From Chloroflexota bacterium (GTDB lineage: Bacteria; Chloroflexota; Anaerolineae; Aggregatilineales; Phototrophicaceae), in the NCBI GenBank assembly GCA_023430545.1, contig JAEZAF010000168.1:1-17412 (forward strand): 17,412 nt of DNA, read 5' to 3'. Position numbers and translations under genes: made by a program. This document shows, one piece after another, positions 15,096 to 17,412 of this stretch. How positions within the stretch are numbered: position 1 is the first letter of the stretch; each line of letters opens with the position of its first letter. The notes under the pieces are model-generated. The model made no database searches and was not told the origin of the DNA. It saw nothing but the letters and a program-made list of their open reading frames with translations.

Positions 15096-16700
15096 ATGCC
15101 CAAGTACCAATTCAGAAAATCGTTAAGTTTCGTACCTGTTATGGCTGTACTGCTGCTTCTCGGCAGTATGCAGTTCCTTCAGGCTGAACCTACCGCGGTC
15201 GTCATCCGTGCAGAAGATGTGACCGACACCAGCTTCTGGCGCATCGACTATTTCGACAACAATCCCAATTTCTCACCCGTCGCCGAGTTCGGTACACATC
15301 CGGTTGCAACGGATCTGCTGGAAGGTTTCGAGCCGAGCAGCCTGCGTATGGTTCCCGGCGGTGGCACGGGAACTGGTCCTACTGTCTGTGAGTATCAGGG
15401 TGGCAAAGCCTACTTTGGCACGCAGGCACTTGAAGGTCTCAAGCTGAATGAACTCGATACGCTCAACTTTCATTTCCTGATTGAAGAATACACGACGTCA
15501 CAGACCCTCAGCATCTTCGTCAATATCTTTGTCGATACGAATGGTGATGGCATCTGGCGTTATCAGGACGATACCCTCTTCCACTATGAACCGTATTACA
15601 CCATTGCGAAGAAATATGAGGAAAACATCTGGTATGCCAACAATGCGATTGGTGAAAATGCCAACGGTCGCTGGCATATAGGCAACGGAACTAAACTGCC
15701 GCATCCTGATCTCAAGACTTCTACTCCTCATGCTACAAACGATCTGTGGTCAGAGATTATTGCCCTGGAAATTGAGCCAGGTAAGACCGTTGGTGATCTG
15801 AAGATCGTCAATCCCGAACCCGGCTGTGTGATTAGCAATAATGCGATCGAAGGTACAGGCTCCGGCGTCGCCTTTGTGTTTGGTCAGAAAAGCGGCGGCG
15901 GCTTCAGTGGGATGGTGGCCTATCTGGATCGCATCGTCCTCGCGACCAGCGGTGAAGGTGCTCTGGCGATTGCAGAGACCGTGTACGATCTCTCGGCTGA
16001 ACCGGCCCCTGTTACGCCGACCCCGGACACACCCACACCTGAGACGCCGACACCCGACACGCCAACACCCGAAACACCCGTTGTAACACCTGTGACAGAA
16101 ACGCCTGAAACACCGGTCGTTACGCCTGTCACTGAGACTCCTGAAACGCCGGTTCCGACCGAAGTTCCCGCGACCGAACTGCTGCTGAATGGTGGCTTCG
16201 AAACTGCTGACAGCAAGGACAAGAATGTCCCGGCCAACTGGCAGGTGAAGAACGCGAGCAAGGACAAGCTCAAGTGCGACAAGCCTGAGAAAAAGGTCGC
16301 TTTCGAAGGATCGTGCATGTTCCAGTTCAAGAGCGGCGCTGGCGAAAACAGCAAGCTTCAGCAGAACGTCGATCTGGCTGCCAACGGCCTCAACACGGGT
16401 GATACCGTGACCCTCTCCGGCGTTGTGTTCGCCAAGGGTAAGGTTGACGCCAAGGTCATGGTGAAGGTCATCTACCATGATGACAATGAAGACAAGGGCA
16501 AGATCACTGCCAAGGTCTCGAGCGCCGGTTCAGACTATGTCCCGCTTACCGGTGAGCTGTCGCTCAATGTGGTGGAACAGGTCAAGAAGGTCAAAGTCGT
16601 TGTCTCGAACAAGGGGACGAAGGGTAAGGTTCGCTTCGATGCCCTGAGCCTGACGAAGAATGCAGCATCCGCAGCCATTCTGCCCCTGCCTCTTCCCTGA
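15096..16700 (+). CDS. secreted two-domain protein with Thr-Pro linker and Lys-rich C-terminal domain
   Basis: The 534-residue product has a signal peptide (basic start, core about 14-27, LQA cleavage site after Ala30). Residues 31-300 form an extracellular domain with a calcium-loop-like DTNGDG (147-152) and only two Cys (98 and 244), a possible disulfide. Residues about 303-360 are a Thr-Pro-Glu linker with two identical 12-residue repeats (329-340, 341-352). Residues 361-534 begin LLLNGGFE, a common start of carbohydrate-binding-like beta-sandwich modules, and hold Cys394 and Cys407. This module has 25 Lys in 174 residues, against 9 in 270 in the first domain. There is no sorting signal or membrane anchor at the end, so it is probably released or held non-covalently. 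AGGA lies six bases before the ATG. Binding of glycans is inferred, not shown. Confidence 0.85.
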   Translation: MPKYQFRKSLSFVPVMAVLLLLGSMQFLQAEPTAVVIRAEDVTDTSFWRIDYFDNNPNFSPVAEFGTHPVATDLLEGFEPSSLRMVPGGGTGTGPTVCEYQGGKAYFGTQALEGLKLNELDTLNFHFLIEEYTTSQTLSIFVNIFVDTNGDGIWRYQDDTLFHYEPYYTIAKKYEENIWYANNAIGENANGRWHIGNGTKLPHPDLKTSTPHATNDLWSEIIALEIEPGKTVGDLKIVNPEPGCVISNNAIEGTGSGVAFVFGQKSGGGFSGMVAYLDRIVLATSGEGALAIAETVYDLSAEPAPVTPTPDTPTPETPTPDTPTPETPVVTPVTETPETPVVTPVTETPETPVPTEVPATELLLNGGFETADSKDKNVPANWQVKNASKDKLKCDKPEKKVAFEGSCMFQFKSGAGENSKLQQNVDLAANGLNTGDTVTLSGVVFAKGKVDAKVMVKVIYHDDNEDKGKITAKVSSAGSDYVPLTGELSLNVVEQVKKVKVVVSNKGTKGKVRFDALSLTKNAASAAILPLPLP

Positions 16701-16729
16701 TCAGTCCCACACAGCACAACATCCGCAGT

Positions 16730-16760
16730 AAAATGGGGGAGCGAAAGCTCCTCCATTTTT
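16730..16760 (+). terminator. rho-independent terminator of the Lys-rich secreted protein gene
   Basis: AAAATGGGGGAGC (16730-16742) pairs with GCTCCTCCATTTT (16747-16759) with one G-T pair around a stable GAAA tetraloop, and ends in T5. It begins 30 bases after the stop codon. Confidence 0.92.
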
Positions 16761-16780
16761 GATTGACCGCGATACACAGT

Positions 16781-16828
16781 GCTGACAAAGCCATGATGTT
16801 TCCCCTTTGTGGCTGTCGGCTTGTCAGC
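16781..16828 (+). repeat. 11-bp inverted repeat overlapping the epimerase promoter
   Basis: GCTGACAAAGCC (16781-16792) pairs with GGCTTGTCAGC (16818-16828) with one bulged A, across 25 bases. The right arm contains the candidate -35 hexamer TTGTCA, which makes a repressor operator plausible. Confidence 0.5.
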
Positions 16829-16849
16829 CCCTGCCCCATCGGGTAAGAT
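16821..16849 (+). promoter_or_regulatory. candidate promoter of the epimerase gene
   Basis: TTGTCA (16821-16826, five of six) and TAAGAT (16844-16849, four of six) are 17 bases apart. The leader would be about 56 bases and includes AGGGAAGG and a small GAAGG/CCTTC hairpin (16894-16906) before the ATG. Confidence 0.45.
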
Positions 16850-16911
16850 TCGTGGAGTCACAAGTCTTTACTTCACAGGTGACACTTTACAGGGAAGGTA
16901 CCCTTCAGTTT

Positions 16912-17412
16912 ATGGCGCAGACTCATGCATTAATCACCGGCGGCGCGGGCTTTATCGGCAGTCACCTGGCAGAGGCGCTGCTGGCACGCGGCCAGCGCGT
17001 GACCGTGATCGACAACCTGAGCACAGGCCGCATTGAGAACGTCCAGCGGCTTGAGGATAACCCTAACTATCGTTATGCCATCGAAGACATCCGCAGTCTG
17101 AATATCATCGACCGGCTGGTGAGCGAGTGCGACATCATCTACCATCTGGCCGCAGCGGTCGGCGTGCAGAAGATCGTCAGCGAACCGATCAACACGATTG
17201 AAGTCAACATCGGCGGCACCGAAATCCTGCTCCAGAGCGCACGCCGCTACCGCAAGAAGGTGATGATCGCCTCGACCTCTGAAGTGTACGGCAAGGGCGT
17301 CAAATTCCCGTTCGAAGAGGACGACGACAGCCTGCTGGGGCCGACCACCCGCAGCCGCTGGGCCTATGCTGCATCCAAGGCGATTGACGAATTCCTCGCG
17401 CTGGCCTATTAC
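16912..17412 (+). CDS. NAD-dependent sugar-nucleotide epimerase/decarboxylase, N-terminal part
   Basis: The 167 codons visible are the N-terminal half of a short-chain dehydrogenase/reductase of the extended type; the rest lies beyond the right edge. The NAD site TGGAGFIGSH (9-18) and Asp34 at the end of the second strand are present, as are NHLA-like YHLAAAVGV (77-85), STSEVYG (121-127) and the catalytic pair Tyr152 and Lys156 in WAYAASKAIDEF. The RSRWAYAASK segment resembles UDP-glucuronate decarboxylase and UDP-glucose 4-epimerase relatives; I cannot tell these apart from this part. The likely role is making nucleotide sugars for envelope polysaccharide or glycoprotein. The start is ATG 16912; AGGGAAGG lies 13 bases upstream, somewhat far. 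The gene has its own candidate promoter after the preceding terminator. Confidence 0.88.
   Translation, partial: MAQTHALITGGAGFIGSHLAEALLARGQRVTVIDNLSTGRIENVQRLEDNPNYRYAIEDIRSLNIIDRLVSECDIIYHLAAAVGVQKIVSEPINTIEVNIGGTEILLQSARRYRKKVMIASTSEVYGKGVKFPFEEDDDSLLGPTTRSRWAYAASKAIDEFLALAYY

Noticed and set aside
16010..16160. Tandem-looking repeats that could suggest a CRISPR or minisatellite
   Set aside because: They are codons of a Thr-Pro-Glu protein linker, lack constant repeats with unique spacers, and are in frame throughout.

Overview
The window looks like a chromosomal segment of a moderately GC-rich bacterium, most likely a Chloroflexota of the Anaerolineae type. This is an inference from gene content: a CcmE with cysteine in place of the haem-binding histidine, a FadN-type dehydrogenase/hydratase fusion next to a thiolase, a kinase-ATPase-TPR giant, and secreted proteins with Thr-Pro linkers, DUF11 domains and an LPxTG end. 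I see no tRNA, rRNA, CRISPR array, insertion sequence or phage gene. The contents are mostly housekeeping and cell-surface genes, with small unassigned genes and structured intergenic DNA between them.

Layout. 1-449 (minus) is the N-terminal part of an exported protein that runs off the left edge. 679-1269 (minus) is ccmE. 1566-1874 (plus) is a small membrane protein. 1982-2668 (plus) is an iron-sulfur protein with a Fer4_19-like domain and two CDGSH domains; a perfect 15-bp inverted repeat lies in front of it. 2785-5559 (plus) is a large surface protein ending in LPATG, closed by a strong bidirectional terminator. 5713-7382 holds three minus-strand genes: a 61-residue protein, a 120-residue protein (both unassigned) and a DUF488 protein. 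7481-11303 (minus) is a beta-oxidation pair, fadN then fadA, with its own promoter, a structured leader and a terminator. 11507-14773 (minus) is a Ser/Thr kinase fused to an AAA ATPase and TPRs. 15096-16700 (plus) is a second Thr-Pro-linker secreted protein with a good terminator. 16912-17412 (plus) is the start of an NAD-dependent sugar-nucleotide epimerase/decarboxylase, cut by the right edge.

How the parts relate. FadN and FadA would do the last three steps of beta-oxidation (hydration, oxidation, thiolysis). The two secreted proteins share a design of folded domain, Thr-Pro linker and second domain, and fit a cell envelope that displays proteins; the epimerase could feed envelope polysaccharide synthesis. 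The other genes show no obvious shared pathway.

Most interesting non-coding signals: a family of short palindromes ending in TTGTAGGG/CCCTACAA-like tails, present singly and in inverted pairs in three gaps; the inverted repeat before the CDGSH gene; three 10-bp direct repeats before the 61-residue gene; and inverted repeats in the kinase leader and over the epimerase promoter. No single locus clearly looks like a new defence or mobile system. Promoter calls were made by eye and are tentative.
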